The position numbers and the translations under genes are program-made. A DNA stretch of 64,000 nucleotides from Bacteroidota bacterium (GTDB lineage: Bacteria; Bacteroidota; Bacteroidia; NS11-12g; UBA955): assembly GCA_030682255.1 (NCBI GenBank), contig JAUXOK010000021.1, positions 1-64,000 on the forward strand, read 5' to 3'. The notes under the pieces are model-generated. The model worked only from the letters and a program-made list of their open reading frames with translations. It ran no database searches and had not been told where the DNA came from. Positions 44,887 through 54,919 of the stretch are shown here, piece by piece (within the stretch, counting starts at the first letter, position 1; each line of letters opens with the position of its first letter).

Positions 44887-45900
44887 TTAAAATTGTTGTA
44901 AAAACCTCAAATCATTTTCAAACATTTGACGAATATCTTTGATACCATATTTCAGCATAGTGATTCTATCTATTCCCATTCCAAAAGCAAAACCTGAATA
45001 TTTTTCAGGGTCTATTTTACAATTAATTAATACATTCGGATCTACCATTCCACAACCTAAAATTTCTAACCAACCTGTACCTTTTGTTAAACGGTAATCT
45101 TGTTCTGTTGCGGTTCCTAAAAATATATCCATTTCAGCACTAGGTTCTGTAAAAGGGAAATAGGAAGGGCGGAATCTAATTTCTCTTTCACCAAAAAATT
45201 GAGATACAAAATAATACAAGGTTTGTTTTAAATCAGCAAAACTTACATTTTCATCAATATATAAACCTTCTATTTGATGAAAAAAACAATTTGAACGAGC
45301 AGAAACCGCTTCATTTCTATATACTCTACCTGGCATCAGCGAACGGATTGGCGGTCTTTCATTTTCCATCAATCTAATTTGAACACTGCTGGTATGGGTT
45401 CTTAAAGCAAAATTTCCTTGTGGATCTTGATTTACAAAAAAAGTATCTTGCATATCTCTTGCTGGATGATTTTCTGCAAAATTTAAAGAAGAAAAATTAT
45501 GCCATTCATCTTCAATTTCTGGTCCGTAGGCCACAGAAAATCCAATTTTATTAAAAATATCTATAATTTCTTTTTTAACAAGATTGATAGGGTGTAGAGA
45601 ACCTATTTTAAAAGCATTAACAGGTAATGAATTATCAAAAGCTTGAGTTTGAGTATTTGATTTTTTTTCGTATTTTTCTTTAGCTGATTCTAATATTGCT
45701 TCCGTTTCTTGTCGCAAAATATTCAACTGTTTTCCAACCTCTCTTTTTTCTTCGCCAGAAATTAATTTAAATTGTTCGAATAAATCATTGATATGTCCTT
45801 TTTTGGATAAAAATTTAATTCTAAATTCTTCCAAAGAATTTTCATTTTCAATTTGGAATGATTTTATTAAATTTCGTAATTCATTAATCTGATCTAACAT
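44887..45900 (-). CDS. pheS: Phenylalanyl-tRNA synthetase alpha subunit
   Basis: The catalytic subunit of PheRS. Residues 1-85 form the coiled-coil tRNA-binding arm. The class II core has motif 2 GRVYRNEAVSARSNCFFHQ with IEGLYIDENVSFADLK, the Phe pocket FRPSYFPFTEPSAEMDIF and motif 3 GFAFGMGIDRITMLKYG. The 337 residues match the family. pheT is not adjacent. The ATG lies 5 nt after a perfect -7 element, so the message is probably leaderless. Confidence 0.97.
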   Translation of the reverse strand: MLDQINELRNLIKSFQIENENSLEEFRIKFLSKKGHINDLFEQFKLISGEEKREVGKQLNILRQETEAILESAKEKYEKKSNTQTQAFDNSLPVNAFKIGSLHPINLVKKEIIDIFNKIGFSVAYGPEIEDEWHNFSSLNFAENHPARDMQDTFFVNQDPQGNFALRTHTSSVQIRLMENERPPIRSLMPGRVYRNEAVSARSNCFFHQIEGLYIDENVSFADLKQTLYYFVSQFFGEREIRFRPSYFPFTEPSAEMDIFLGTATEQDYRLTKGTGWLEILGCGMVDPNVLINCKIDPEKYSGFAFGMGIDRITMLKYGIKDIRQMFENDLRFLQQF

Positions 45901-45905
45901 GATTG

Positions 45906-45913
45906 CAAAAGTA
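45906..45913 (-). promoter_or_regulatory. Promoter -7 element of pheS (leaderless arrangement)
   Basis: TACTTTTG on the minus strand ends 5 nt before ATG 45900. Confidence 0.55.
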
Positions 45914-46307
45914 GTTTAAATTTTAATTGTTCAATAATGGCTTATCAACTATTCAATAATAGAATATATTTATTTTAAAAATATAGTATTGTATTATAGC
46001 TGTGTGGATATCGTGATAAGTTGCTTAAATTTTATTTAAAATAATCTAATTAATAACTTATCCATAGTATTTTATACTTATATTATTTTTCAATTAACTC
46101 AATATTAATATTTTATATACTTTTTAAACATATTAACATTTGTGTTATTTATTTTTGTGTATCGCTTGTCAATTGCTAATAACCTTCTATTTATTCTATA
46201 GTTATTAACTTTTTTTATGAGTTGTTAGTTTAATTTTACATCAATTAAAGTTAATCTACATATTTAATAATTATCACCAATAGATGTTGTTAATTATGTT
46301 GAAAAAT
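45914..46307. other. AT-rich gene-free stretch, possible replication-origin segment
   Basis: About 390 bp with no gene and very high AT content. DnaA-box-like words (consensus TTATCCACA): TGTGGATAT at 46003-46011 and TTATCCATA at 46058-46066 (one mismatch each), TTATCAACT at 45942 and TTATCACCA at 46271 (two mismatches each). Three parS-like sites and mnmG (gidA), often an origin neighbour, lie 1.4-4.5 kb to the right. The leftward genes continue across it without a strand switch, and chance matches are frequent in AT-rich DNA, so this is only a candidate. Confidence 0.3.
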
Positions 46308-47669
46308 TCATTCTTTATTTATGATGATTTCTTCTTTCCAATTAGGTTTTAAATTTATTTTTTTGTAATATAACGGATTGGATAATAAGTTGTTATTAAT
46401 ATTTTTACTATTATATATTTCTATTAAATATTCTCCTTCTGATAATGGAAGTCTTGCATTTTTTTCTTCAATATTTAAAGAATGAATAATACGATTGTCT
46501 TTAAATATTAGAACAAATAAATGATAAGCAGAATCATTTTTAATTTTTAATTCACTGAATTCTTTAAATGGTTTATAATTTGAAGTAATTATCTTGCTTT
46601 GGATGTTAGTATCATCCATTAAAATTAAATGCAAGGAATCGCGCTTAATTTTACTTTCGTAATAGATTAAATTATCATCTTCATAAGTTACAGTATCTAA
46701 TTCTTTAATTTTAAAATTTAATTGTGATTTATATAGCATGTAATGAAATTTTTTAGGTTCACTATACATTTGTAAATTATTTTCAATAGAAGTGCTTAAA
46801 AGTTGTTTTAAATACATTTTTTGACTATCTAAATTATTTTTTAATAACACCATTGAATCCTTATCACTAAAAATTAGTTTTAAATTTTTAAAACTGTCTT
46901 TAAAATTTTTTAAAAGTTCCACACTATAATTTGGATTGTGTGAGCTTTTTTTAATTACAATACGGTCTTTATAACTATCTATTTTATTTTCTATATCAAA
47001 AATAGTTTCAGCGTTTATTTTCTTTAATTTTTGAGGGGATATGGTATCTATCTTGTAATTTGAATTTAAATCAATTTGATTGTTTTTATCTTTGTCTTGA
47101 TAGATGAAATAGTAATAAGTTTTATTTTCTTTCAAACCTTTAAAGCTAGCTCTTTGTTCTAAAAACTCTACTTTATAATCATATTGATTGATTACAAAAG
47201 AATCTGGTTTTTCCGAATATAAATTGATATTTAATTTTTCAATTTTGTGAATGGATGAATAATAAATATTTAATTCAGCTGAATCTAAAATATCGCCTGT
47301 GGAAAATAGATAATCAAAGTTAAAAAGATTCCCTTCATTGATGTCTTTAATACCTTTATCAATCACCAATTGATAGGTGGTATTGCTTCTTAAATTACTA
47401 TCAATATTTAGTGTTATGGTTTTGCCTTTCTGTTTTGCTATGATGCTTGAATGATTGGGTTGTAAATAGATATTTGTTTTAGCGTTATTCAATTCTACAT
47501 ATTCATCAAATTTTAGTATTATTATTTTATCATTGAAATTGATTGGCTTTAGATTGCTTGATATAATTACAGGTTCTTTTTCGTCTTTTGCACCTCCTGT
47601 CAAGGTTCCTACATTGGCACAAGAAACCAATAAAAAACTTATTATAAAGAATACTATATATTTTTTCAT
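46308..47669 (-). CDS. Lipoprotein with bacterial Ig-like (Big_5) domain
   Basis: A 453-residue protein with a lipoprotein signal ([21 protein letters not shown]; lipobox Cys17). The N-terminal part, [13 protein letters not shown] to [11 protein letters not shown] (about residues 25-125), is a Big_5/SbsA Ig-like domain as found in a conserved Bacteroidota lipoprotein. The remainder, rich in Lys, Asn and Ile, shows [19 protein letters not shown] (about residues 190-210), which looks like a calcium-binding turn. Its start overlaps the mnmG stop by 4 bp. The role in the envelope is unknown. Confidence 0.85.
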   Translation of the reverse strand: MKKYIVFFIISFLLVSCANVGTLTGGAKDEKEPVIISSNLKPINFNDKIIILKFDEYVELNNAKTNIYLQPNHSSIIAKQKGKTITLNIDSNLRSNTTYQLVIDKGIKDINEGNLFNFDYLFSTGDILDSAELNIYYSSIHKIEKLNINLYSEKPDSFVINQYDYKVEFLEQRASFKGLKENKTYYYFIYQDKDKNNQIDLNSNYKIDTISPQKLKKINAETIFDIENKIDSYKDRIVIKKSSHNPNYSVELLKNFKDSFKNLKLIFSDKDSMVLLKNNLDSQKMYLKQLLSTSIENNLQMYSEPKKFHYMLYKSQLNFKIKELDTVTYEDDNLIYYESKIKRDSLHLILMDDTNIQSKIITSNYKPFKEFSELKIKNDSAYHLFVLIFKDNRIIHSLNIEEKNARLPLSEGEYLIEIYNSKNINNNLLSNPLYYKKINLKPNWKEEIIINKE

Positions 47670-49519
47670 CTGCCTAAATGAACTAACAATACTGAAATAT
47701 CAGAAGGAGATACGCCACTTACTCTGGCTGCTTGTCCGATACTCATGGGTTTGATTTTACTTAATTTCTCTCTTGCTTCTATGCTTAATGATTTTAAACT
47801 CTGATAATCAAAATCTGGTTTTAATACATAATTTTCGAGTTTCTTTAATTTTTCTGCCATCAATTGTTCTTTTTCAATATAACCTTCATATTTAATAATA
47901 ATTTCAATTTCCTCTAAAATGGTCTTTTCTATTTCACTCATTTCATTAAAATAGGGTTTTATATCAAAAACACTTATTTGTGGCCTTAGAATCAATTTAT
48001 CGAGTTTTACTTTTTGAGTAATTTCTGATGAACCTTTTTCAATTAAGAGATTATTAATTACACTTGGTTCAATGGATTGATTTTTGATAAATTTGATAGT
48101 ATCATGAATTACAGTTTTCTTTTGGTTTAAATCTATGATTCTTTGTTCATCTGCCAATCCAATATCATATCCTAATTGAGTCAGTCTTTCGTCTGCATTA
48201 TCCTGCCTTAAAAGTATTCTAAATTCTGCTCTAGAGGTAAACATTCTATAAGGTTCATCAGTTCCTTTATTGATTAAATCATCTATTAAAACACCTATAT
48301 ATGCTTCAGATCTTTTAAGTACAAACGCTTCCTTCTCGTTTAGTTTTAAGTGTGCATTGATACCAGCCATCAAACCTTGACAGGCCGCTTCTTCATATCC
48401 TGTTGTACCATTAATCTGTCCAGCAAAATATAAATTATTAATAAGTTTTGTTTCTAAAGTAGATTTCAATTGGGTAGGGGGGAAGTAATCGTATTCGATG
48501 GCATATCCAGGTCTGAAAATCTTTGCATTTTCAAAACCCGGTATTAGTCTCAATGCTTTTAATTGAGTATCTTCTGGTAACGATGTAGAAAATCCATTGA
48601 TATACATTTCAATGGTTTTCCAACCCTCTGGTTCTACAAATATTTGATGCCTATCTCTTTCTGCAAATCGATTGATTTTATCTTCTATTGATGGACAATA
48701 TCTTGGTCCCAAACCTTGAATACTACCATTAAACATGGGTGATTTTTCAAACCTTTCTCTTAAGGTATCATGAACATTTAAATTCGTATATGTAATATAA
48801 CAAGGCAGTTGATGATTTAAAGATTTGGTTGTTTTGCTATAAGAAAATTTATCAGGATTTACATCACCATCTTGTCTTTCCATTTTGGTATAATCTAAAG
48901 AACGACCATCTACTCTGGGTGGTGTACCTGTTTTCATTCTGCCACTTTCAAACCCCATTTTTTCTAAGGATGCGGTAATGCCAACACTGTTTGTTTCAGC
49001 CATTCTGCCTCCACCAAATTGTTTTTCACCTATGTGTATCAGTCCGTTTAAAAAGGTGCCACTTGTTACAACTACAGCTTTGCCTTTAATAAGATATCCT
49101 AAACTTGTTTTAACGCCACTTGCTTGATGGTTTTCTGTCAAAATATCAATGACATTGTCTTGCAAAAAATCAACATTTGGGTTGTTTTCTAAAACCAAAC
49201 GCCATTCTTCTGAAAATCTCATTCTATCAGATTGTGCTCTAGGGCTCCACATAGCCGCACCTTTTGAGCGATTTAGCATTCTAAATTGCAGCATGGTTAA
49301 GTCTGTTATTAAACCCGACATGCCACCAAGGGCATCTATTTCTCTAATAATTTGACCTTTTGCCACACCACCCATTGCTGGATTACAGCTCATTTTAGCG
49401 ATAGTTTCCATATTCATGGTAACCAATAACACCTTGCTTCCCATCTTAGCAGCTGCATTGGCTGCTTCACATCCGGCATGACCGGCACCTACTACTATAA
49501 TATCGTATTCTTGTTCCAT
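47666..49519 (-). CDS. mnmG: tRNA uridine 5-carboxymethylaminomethyl modification enzyme MnmG (GidA)
   Basis: With MnmE it installs the cmnm5 group on wobble U34. The 617-residue FAD protein has the dinucleotide fold [19 protein letters not shown] at residues 10-28, the GidA signature [41 protein letters not shown], the catalytic-Cys segment PCYITYTN near residue 275 and the [19 protein letters not shown] region near residue 370. The C-terminal MnmE-binding helices are intact. A parS-like palindrome lies directly upstream of the start codon. It complements MnmA, which thiolates the same base. Confidence 0.97.
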   Translation of the reverse strand: MEQEYDIIVVGAGHAGCEAANAAAKMGSKVLLVTMNMETIAKMSCNPAMGGVAKGQIIREIDALGGMSGLITDLTMLQFRMLNRSKGAAMWSPRAQSDRMRFSEEWRLVLENNPNVDFLQDNVIDILTENHQASGVKTSLGYLIKGKAVVVTSGTFLNGLIHIGEKQFGGGRMAETNSVGITASLEKMGFESGRMKTGTPPRVDGRSLDYTKMERQDGDVNPDKFSYSKTTKSLNHQLPCYITYTNLNVHDTLRERFEKSPMFNGSIQGLGPRYCPSIEDKINRFAERDRHQIFVEPEGWKTIEMYINGFSTSLPEDTQLKALRLIPGFENAKIFRPGYAIEYDYFPPTQLKSTLETKLINNLYFAGQINGTTGYEEAACQGLMAGINAHLKLNEKEAFVLKRSEAYIGVLIDDLINKGTDEPYRMFTSRAEFRILLRQDNADERLTQLGYDIGLADEQRIIDLNQKKTVIHDTIKFIKNQSIEPSVINNLLIEKGSSEITQKVKLDKLILRPQISVFDIKPYFNEMSEIEKTILEEIEIIIKYEGYIEKEQLMAEKLKKLENYVLKPDFDYQSLKSLSIEAREKLSKIKPMSIGQAARVSGVSPSDISVLLVHLGR

Positions 49520-49525
49520 TATATT

Positions 49526-49541
49526 TGTTCCACGTGGAACT
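49526..49541. promoter_or_regulatory. parS-like site 1 (ParB binding)
   Basis: TGTTCCACGTGGAACT contains the 14-bp perfect palindrome GTTCCACGTGGAAC and differs from the parS form TGTTCCACGTGGAACA only at the last base. It lies between mnmG and ybeY. Confidence 0.75.
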
Positions 49542-49949
49542 CTAATTTAAATTTAAGTATTTGTTTTCTTGTTTTGTCATTTCTTCTTTGTCGGATTTCT
49601 TTTTGTCTTTGTAACCCACAAGATGCAGCACACCATGGTAAATTACGCGTTCAAGTTCCACGTGGAACAAAACTTTGTTTTTTTCAGCATTCTCTTTTAT
49701 TCTGTCATAACTGATATACAATTCACCAAATATTAAATCGTTATCACTGAGGTCATGAGTAATGATATCTGTATAATAATCATGTTTAAGAAAGGTTTTA
49801 TTCATTTCTAATAGCTCATCATCAGAAACAAACACAACATTGATTTGTTCAGCCTTCTTAAGATGGTCGTCTAAAATCTGTTTGATGGTTTTTTTGATAA
49901 TGTTTTTAACCCCTTTTACAAGTTCGGTTTTTCCGCCAAATTCTATCAT
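49542..49949 (-). CDS. ybeY: Endoribonuclease YbeY
   Basis: A metal-dependent RNase of rRNA maturation and quality control. The 135 residues include [32 protein letters not shown] and the metal site [12 protein letters not shown] near residue 110. The usual HGxLHLxGYDH has a third His; here Lys-Asp-Lys stands in its place, as I recall from other Bacteroidota YbeY proteins. A parS-like site is embedded in the coding sequence at 49654. It lies 2 bp after the upstream T9SS-protein gene. Confidence 0.93.
   Translation of the reverse strand: MIEFGGKTELVKGVKNIIKKTIKQILDDHLKKAEQINVVFVSDDELLEMNKTFLKHDYYTDIITHDLSDNDLIFGELYISYDRIKENAEKNKVLFHVELERVIYHGVLHLVGYKDKKKSDKEEMTKQENKYLNLN
49654..49669. promoter_or_regulatory. 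parS-like site 2 (ParB binding), inside ybeY
   Basis: AGTTCCACGTGGAACA is the exact reverse complement of site 1. It encodes part of YbeY (FHVELE region), so a regulatory sequence is kept inside a gene. Confidence 0.75.
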
Positions 49950-49951
49950 TG

Positions 49952-51712
49952 TTATTTTAATACAGTAATCGTACCGTTAAATTGCAGTTTATCTCCATTA
50001 ATACCTGTTATATATGCTTTATACATATATACATCTGATTGTACAAAATCCCCTTTTATGTTTGTTCCGTCCCAGCCTAGGTTAATGTCATTAATAATAA
50101 ACACCAATTCACCCCATCTGTTATAAATATAAACTTCAGAAAGCTCTGTATCTAAAAATAATCCTTTTGGTTTAAAAATATTGTTAAAACCATTAATCTG
50201 TATAGCATTTGGAAAATATACAATAGGTTCAGCTGTAACACACCTTATGTTGCTATAACTTGTGTCTTTCCTTGTAAATGTTGCGTTGGGGTTGTTTTCA
50301 ATAGCTCTTATACAATAGCATAATTCGCTGAAACTGTTGCTAAATATAGAATTATCTTTGTATTGACTATTTGTTTCATTGAGGTTAGCGTTAATGTTCC
50401 ACGGGGAACTTTTGTTAAAGTCGATGCTGTTTCCTAATAAAACCTCTTGTCTTTCTGTGTTTTTAATAAAACGATTGTATAAACTCCATTTTAAATCCTG
50501 ATCTCCAGGTGCATTCATTACCACATCTAATAAGATGGTTTTAGCAATTTGAGAAGTGTCGAAAATAAAATTACAAGGCCCTTGAGTTGTAAAATAGTAA
50601 GAATATGTATTGCGTTGAACGTTAACTTGGCTGTCGTTGATTTCAATTAATCCTCCATTGGTGTTGATGGTTTTCCATAAAGCAAATGAAGCGTTATTTT
50701 CAGCTTTGTAAATAATTATATTTTGAACCGATGTGCCCATTTCTGTTACAAAGGCTAATTCGATGTGTTTGTTTTGTACAGATGCTTTAGCAACATAAGA
50801 ATTTTGACTAGCTATAATAGGAGAGGTGGTAACACATACAATATTTGAGCTAGAACTTGATGTGTTGTCAAATTTGATGGCTCTGATATAAAAACAATAG
50901 GTATCGCCAAAAGTATTAAAATTATAGGTAAATTGATTGATGTTAGACACAACAGTGCCAACCAATTCATAATTCTGAGCATTGATTCTTCTGAATATCT
51001 GATATTCTTTTACTTGCCAACCAACGTAATTTGTCCAAGATAGACTAATGGTTTTTAAACATTCGTTGTAAACCCTGTTGAGTAGAATGGTTGAATGACT
51101 CTGACTAATTAATGAAGTGTTTTCACAACTGTCGTAAGCAGCTATGCTGTATGTCAATACATTTTGGGTTGGGTTTCTACTGCTATTATCTAAAAAATTG
51201 GTTTGTTGTGTGTTTTGAATTACTGCATTTGTACCTGTAACATAATAAACCAAATACCCTTTGATATCATTGCTTGGATTATTGGTCCATCCAATGATGG
51301 TTTTTTGAGTGGCAAAATCTACACTAACAGAATCTATTTGAGAATCAAAAGGTGCTTGATTATCAATGTTTATGGTATCGCTAAAGACGCTGTCTATGCC
51401 ATTGCAAGCTTTATTATAAACCAAATAAAACTCCCAATTTCTTAAATTCTTGAGTTTAAGCTGAATATTATCCAATGCATAGTTTTGATAATTGCCTAAA
51501 TACTGATACAAGCCCAAAATATCATCTCTGCCATACAGGCTAAAACTGGTAAAAGAGCCACAATTATCTGTAGGTTTAAACCACAGTAAATCAAGGGTTG
51601 AGTCGAGTCTATTTAAACAAGCTCTTCGCATTTTAGGGCGACCTTCCACAGCCCAAGATACACTTAGAATATTAAGGAAAACAAGGAGCAATATGATATG
51701 CCTATACCTCAC
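49952..51712 (-). CDS. Surface protein with T9SS type B (CHU_C) domain
   Basis: About 586 residues. The start is GTG 51712 (MRYRHIILLLVFLNILSVSWA signal peptide) or TTG 51718; both overlap the end of the M16 gene. The body shows repeated beta-sandwich, fibronectin-like modules (KTIIGWTNNPSNDIKGYLVYY; TISLSWTNYVGWQVKEYQIFRR). The C-terminal domain (IYNRWGELVFIINDINLGWDG, then SDVYMYKAYITG and FNGTITVLK) is the gliding-motility-associated CHU_C domain for T9SS export. It is probably a surface adhesin or scaffold. Confidence 0.85.
   Translation of the reverse strand: MRYRHIILLLVFLNILSVSWAVEGRPKMRRACLNRLDSTLDLLWFKPTDNCGSFTSFSLYGRDDILGLYQYLGNYQNYALDNIQLKLKNLRNWEFYLVYNKACNGIDSVFSDTINIDNQAPFDSQIDSVSVDFATQKTIIGWTNNPSNDIKGYLVYYVTGTNAVIQNTQQTNFLDNSSRNPTQNVLTYSIAAYDSCENTSLISQSHSTILLNRVYNECLKTISLSWTNYVGWQVKEYQIFRRINAQNYELVGTVVSNINQFTYNFNTFGDTYCFYIRAIKFDNTSSSSSNIVCVTTSPIIASQNSYVAKASVQNKHIELAFVTEMGTSVQNIIIYKAENNASFALWKTINTNGGLIEINDSQVNVQRNTYSYYFTTQGPCNFIFDTSQIAKTILLDVVMNAPGDQDLKWSLYNRFIKNTERQEVLLGNSIDFNKSSPWNINANLNETNSQYKDNSIFSNSFSELCYCIRAIENNPNATFTRKDTSYSNIRCVTAEPIVYFPNAIQINGFNNIFKPKGLFLDTELSEVYIYNRWGELVFIINDINLGWDGTNIKGDFVQSDVYMYKAYITGINGDKLQFNGTITVLK
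50395..50410. promoter_or_regulatory. parS-like site 3 (one further mismatch)
   Basis: TGTTCCACGGGGAACT differs from site 1 at a single position in the centre. It lies inside the T9SS surface-protein gene. Confidence 0.5.
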
Positions 51713-52949
51713 CAGCAATGCTGTATTTAAACGTTTTAAAGTCGAAAAAATTGTTCGCGCAATTCATTATATCTTCTGCGCTTATTTGATTGATGGCTTC
51801 AAAGTATCGCTCATAGAAGTCTTTTTCTCCACCCAAGTCAATATTGGTCTTGAGTCTTTCGCTGATATTAAAGGCTCCATCAAAACTTCTAAGCAAGGCG
51901 CCAATCAAGTAATTTTTTGCAGTTTGAAGTTCATTTTCTTCTACTAACTCTGTTTGTAAACGAATGATTTCTTTCTCAATCTCAGATTTAACCTCTTGGG
52001 TTAATTGATTGTTACACTCGCTCGAAATTTTGAAAAGACTGAACGTTCTAAAAGGCGTAATGCTAGAGTGTATGCCATACGTTAAACCTTTGTCTTCTCT
52101 GATATTTTTCATTAATCTAGAACCAAAATAGCCTCCTAAAATTAGATAGGTTAAACTGATGACAAAATAATCTTTGTGCTTTCTATCTGGTAAAATTTTA
52201 CCCAAACGAATGGCGTTTTGTGTGCTGTTTTCTTTAGGAATAATTTCAAAAGTTTCTTCAGGTTCTGAAATGCTTTCTTGATAGTTGATAGGGGAGATGT
52301 TTTCTAGCTCAAAGCCAATGTTTACAAGGGTTTGCTTAATATCATAACTTGTCGGACCAGTATAAATAAAGCAAGGATTAATCAGGTTTTTTTCTTTAAA
52401 ATCTAATAAATCTTTTCTTTGAATGGATTGTATAATTTCTTCATCAGAAGAGCGACTAAAAGGATGTTGTTTGCCTAATAAAAGATGATTGATAGATCTG
52501 CCAGCCAAAAAACTTGTTTTATTAAGATTGATGCGCAGTTCACTTGTTTTTTTACTTTTAAAAACTTCCAATTCTTTTTCATCAAAAACACACTCATCCA
52601 TCGCATTTTTAACCAAGGAAACAATGGCTTCTAAGTTTTCATTCAATCCATAAATGGCAATGCTAGAACTGTAATAATCGCAGTTTTTAAACACAAATCC
52701 TCCCAATAAATCTATTTCATCAGCAATTGTATGTGCCGACTTTTGAGCTGTGCCACTCATCAATAAATCTAAGGCATAAAGCGCGTGGAACTTATTGTCC
52801 GCAAAACCAAAACCAGCCTTAGGAAAATTGATTTCCAATTTAAAAACCCCTTCTTCAGAATGGATTCTGTAGATATTTTGTTGTGCATCAACAAAACCTG
52901 TATGAATGGTTTGAATGGGTTTAATATCGGGTGCTATGCTTCTATTCAT
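51702..52949 (-). CDS. M16-family peptidase subunit without zinc motif
   Basis: A 415-residue M16 (insulinase-fold) protein. Where an active subunit has HxxEH, this one reads DNKFHALYALDLLMSG, so it cannot bind zinc. It keeps the C-terminal Arg/Tyr substrate motif in FGSRLMKNIREDKGLTYGIHSSI. Together with the next gene (4-bp overlap) it forms the usual two-subunit M16B protease, one chain catalytic and one supporting. No signal peptide, so it is probably cytoplasmic. Confidence 0.9.
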   Translation of the reverse strand: MNRSIAPDIKPIQTIHTGFVDAQQNIYRIHSEEGVFKLEINFPKAGFGFADNKFHALYALDLLMSGTAQKSAHTIADEIDLLGGFVFKNCDYYSSSIAIYGLNENLEAIVSLVKNAMDECVFDEKELEVFKSKKTSELRINLNKTSFLAGRSINHLLLGKQHPFSRSSDEEIIQSIQRKDLLDFKEKNLINPCFIYTGPTSYDIKQTLVNIGFELENISPINYQESISEPEETFEIIPKENSTQNAIRLGKILPDRKHKDYFVISLTYLILGGYFGSRLMKNIREDKGLTYGIHSSITPFRTFSLFKISSECNNQLTQEVKSEIEKEIIRLQTELVEENELQTAKNYLIGALLRSFDGAFNISERLKTNIDLGGEKDFYERYFEAINQISAEDIMNCANNFFDFKTFKYSIAGEV

Positions 52950-54184
52950 GCTTTGGTGGTGTATTGTAGTTTAGAATAGTTGTTTTTTAACAAATAATCC
53001 TTGCAGATTCTCAGTATATCTTTTTCTTGGATGGCTTTTAAATCCTCTATTTCGGTGTTGATAAGGTTAATGTCTCCCAATCTAAAACCATAACACAATG
53101 CCATGGCTTTATTTAAGACGGAAGTTTTGGCAAATAAGTTGCTTGTAATCACCTTGTTTTTAACTTTTTCTAATTCATGTGGTTTTAATCCTTCAGACAA
53201 AATGGTATTGAAAACATTTAAAATACTTTGTTCTGCTATTTCAAAAGAGGTGCCTTCAGTTAATTTTCCTTCTACAATGAATAAGCCTTCGTCCATGTCT
53301 CCTGAAACATAAGCGCTCACATGTGTGAAGTGTTTGTTCCTTTTAACCAATTCCTCAACAAAACGAGAAGACTCTGTGCCAGACAACATATCAGACAATA
53401 AATCGAAGGCAAAATAATCTTTGTGCATGCGTTTCACCATATTAAATGCCAAATAAATGGCGTTTTGTGGAACATCTGCTTCTACCGTTTCTTGCCTGAT
53501 GGCGGTTTTTTCTGGTTCTAGGGGATAAATATTGGGGTTGATAGGGCCAGCAGGAATATCAGTAAACCATTTTTCGGTTAAAGAAATGGCTTTTTCTAGA
53601 GAAATATTGCCTGCCAAACAAAGCACTGCATTGGATGGATTGTAAAACCTTTCGAAAAAGGCAACAACATCAGAGAGTTTAGCCTCTTCAATATGACTGA
53701 TTTCTTTGCCGATTGTAGCCCATTGATAAGGATGCACTTGATAGGCGAGGGGTCTTAGTTTTAACCAGGCATCACCATAAGGTTGGTTCAGATAGCGTTG
53801 TTTAAATTCCTCTATAACCACTCCTTTTTGCACAGATAAACTTTTTTCAGAAAAATCTAAACGCAACATGCGATCACTTTCTAGCCACAAAGCCGTTTCG
53901 ATATTATCTGCCGGAAGCGTGATGTAATAATTGGTGATATCATTGCTAGTAAAGGCATTGTTTTCGCCTGAAGCCAATTGCAGAGGTGTATCAAAAGAAG
54001 GCACATTTACCGAACCACCAAACATCAAATGCTCAAACAAATGGGCAAATCCTGTCTGATTGGGGTTTTCGTCTCTAGCGCCAACGTTATATAGCAAGTT
54101 AGACACACAAAGATTGGTATTTAAATCTTCATGATGAATTAAGGTTAAACCATTTGGCAGCTTATAGGTATTATAGCGAATCAC
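52946..54184 (-). CDS. M16-family zinc peptidase, catalytic subunit
   Basis: About 412 residues. The inverted zinc motif HxxEH is in TGFAHLFEHLMFGGS near residue 45, with the downstream Glu in VVIEEFKQRY. It should degrade small peptides in a closed chamber formed with the partner chain. GTG 54184 (MIRYNTYKLPNGL) fits the family start and lies 4 nt after a perfect -7 element; the longer frame up to 54235 is not needed. Confidence 0.92.
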   Translation of the reverse strand: MIRYNTYKLPNGLTLIHHEDLNTNLCVSNLLYNVGARDENPNQTGFAHLFEHLMFGGSVNVPSFDTPLQLASGENNAFTSNDITNYYITLPADNIETALWLESDRMLRLDFSEKSLSVQKGVVIEEFKQRYLNQPYGDAWLKLRPLAYQVHPYQWATIGKEISHIEEAKLSDVVAFFERFYNPSNAVLCLAGNISLEKAISLTEKWFTDIPAGPINPNIYPLEPEKTAIRQETVEADVPQNAIYLAFNMVKRMHKDYFAFDLLSDMLSGTESSRFVEELVKRNKHFTHVSAYVSGDMDEGLFIVEGKLTEGTSFEIAEQSILNVFNTILSEGLKPHELEKVKNKVITSNLFAKTSVLNKAMALCYGFRLGDINLINTEIEDLKAIQEKDILRICKDYLLKNNYSKLQYTTKA

Positions 54185-54188
54185 CTTG

Positions 54189-54196
54189 CAAAGATA
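54189..54196 (-). promoter_or_regulatory. Promoter -7 element of the M16 operon (leaderless arrangement)
   Basis: TATCTTTG on the minus strand ends 4 nt before GTG 54184. The sequence was duplicated to serve the zeta-type kinase gene at 55644. Confidence 0.55.
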
Positions 54197-54233
54197 AGCA
54201 ATTTTGAATGTATGAAAATGCTTTAAGCCGAGC

Positions 54234-54262
54234 AAAAAAAAGCGCTCCGAAGAACGCTTTTA
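54234..54262 (-). terminator. Rho-independent terminator after lipoprotein A
   Basis: On the minus strand, stem AAAAGCGTTC / GAGCGCTTTT with a TTCG tetraloop and a T run. Confidence 0.75.
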
Positions 54263-54285
54263 AAATATTGGTTTTTAATTTTTTT

Positions 54286-54669
54286 TTACCACTCAGTTGT
54301 TTTCATTAGAATTGGACCTTCTACTCCACTTGGTAATACTCTGCTACATTCTAACTCAGTTTCAGAATTCCACATAAAAAGCCATTTTAATGGATTTGCA
54401 CCTAAAGAACCAATGATTTCCATGGTGTCGGTATTGTTAATCCAACGCCATGTGCCACCAGAAAAATATTTTCCATCTGGTTTAAAATCGTGTTGAATTT
54501 GGCTTCCTTTATTATACCATTTTTTATTATTGGTCAAAGATGTTTTGTTAAGGGTTTTGGTAGGTGTTGTAGTAGGTGTTGATTCATCTTTGTCTCCACA
54601 AGCTGTAAATCCGATGATGAGTGCTGGCAATAATGCCCAAGCCCAAGTTTTAAAATTAAATGATTTCAT
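54286..54669 (-). CDS. Small lipoprotein A of a duplicated pair
   Basis: A 127-residue protein with signal MKSFNFKTWAWALLPALIIG and lipobox FTAC (Cys24). A Thr/Pro linker (residues 31-37) precedes a small beta-rich domain of about 90 residues (WYNKGSQIQHDFKPDGKYFSGGTWRW), which looks lipocalin-like. Signal peptide, linker start and upstream DNA are nearly identical to those of lipoprotein B at 55741, but the mature domains are unrelated. The function is unknown. Confidence 0.8.
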   Translation of the reverse strand: MKSFNFKTWAWALLPALIIGFTACGDKDESTPTTTPTKTLNKTSLTNNKKWYNKGSQIQHDFKPDGKYFSGGTWRWINNTDTMEIIGSLGANPLKWLFMWNSETELECSRVLPSGVEGPILMKTTEW

Positions 54670-54741
54670 GTTGAAAAATTGTTATTTGAATAGGTAAATT
54701 ATTGCGAATTAAATTAAACAATTTAAATTAAAAATTTTTTT
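54590..54741. repeat. Duplicated cassette, copy A, right block
   Basis: The segment coding for the signal peptide plus about 70 bp upstream is nearly identical to 56210-56358. The rest of the gap up to 54920 shows nothing I can assign. Confidence 0.8.
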
Positions 54742-54919
54742 GTAAATATTTGATATACAGAGGAATAAAAATGGAAGCGATAGTGATTTTTTTGCTAAAA
54801 ATATCACCTTTATCTTTGGAGGGAAAGGTCTCGCTCACATTTGACTTTTGTCTGAAATACGAATTTTTGTGTTTATTGGCCTCAGCTCAAGACTAATAAA
54901 AGATTCAAAATCCAATCTT

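Larger units (their letters stand above)
54186..54264. repeat. Duplicated cassette, copy A, left block
   Basis: Promoter, spacer and terminator between the M16 gene and the lipoprotein gene. A near-identical block lies at 55641-55720 between the zeta-type kinase gene and the second lipoprotein gene. Confidence 0.8.

Noticed and set aside
49520-49527. Rightward TATATTTG between mnmG and ybeY as a promoter
   Set aside because: No rightward gene follows; it is probably a chance match in AT-rich DNA.
52780-52795. GCGTGGAACTT as a fourth parS site
   Set aside because: Only one half of the palindrome matches; the other half is unrelated.
54771-54896. A 41-codon rightward frame starting ATG GAA GCG before the 48-residue gene
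   Set aside because: No promoter, no coupling and no recognisable sequence; it is opposite to the local gene direction and looks like a chance frame.
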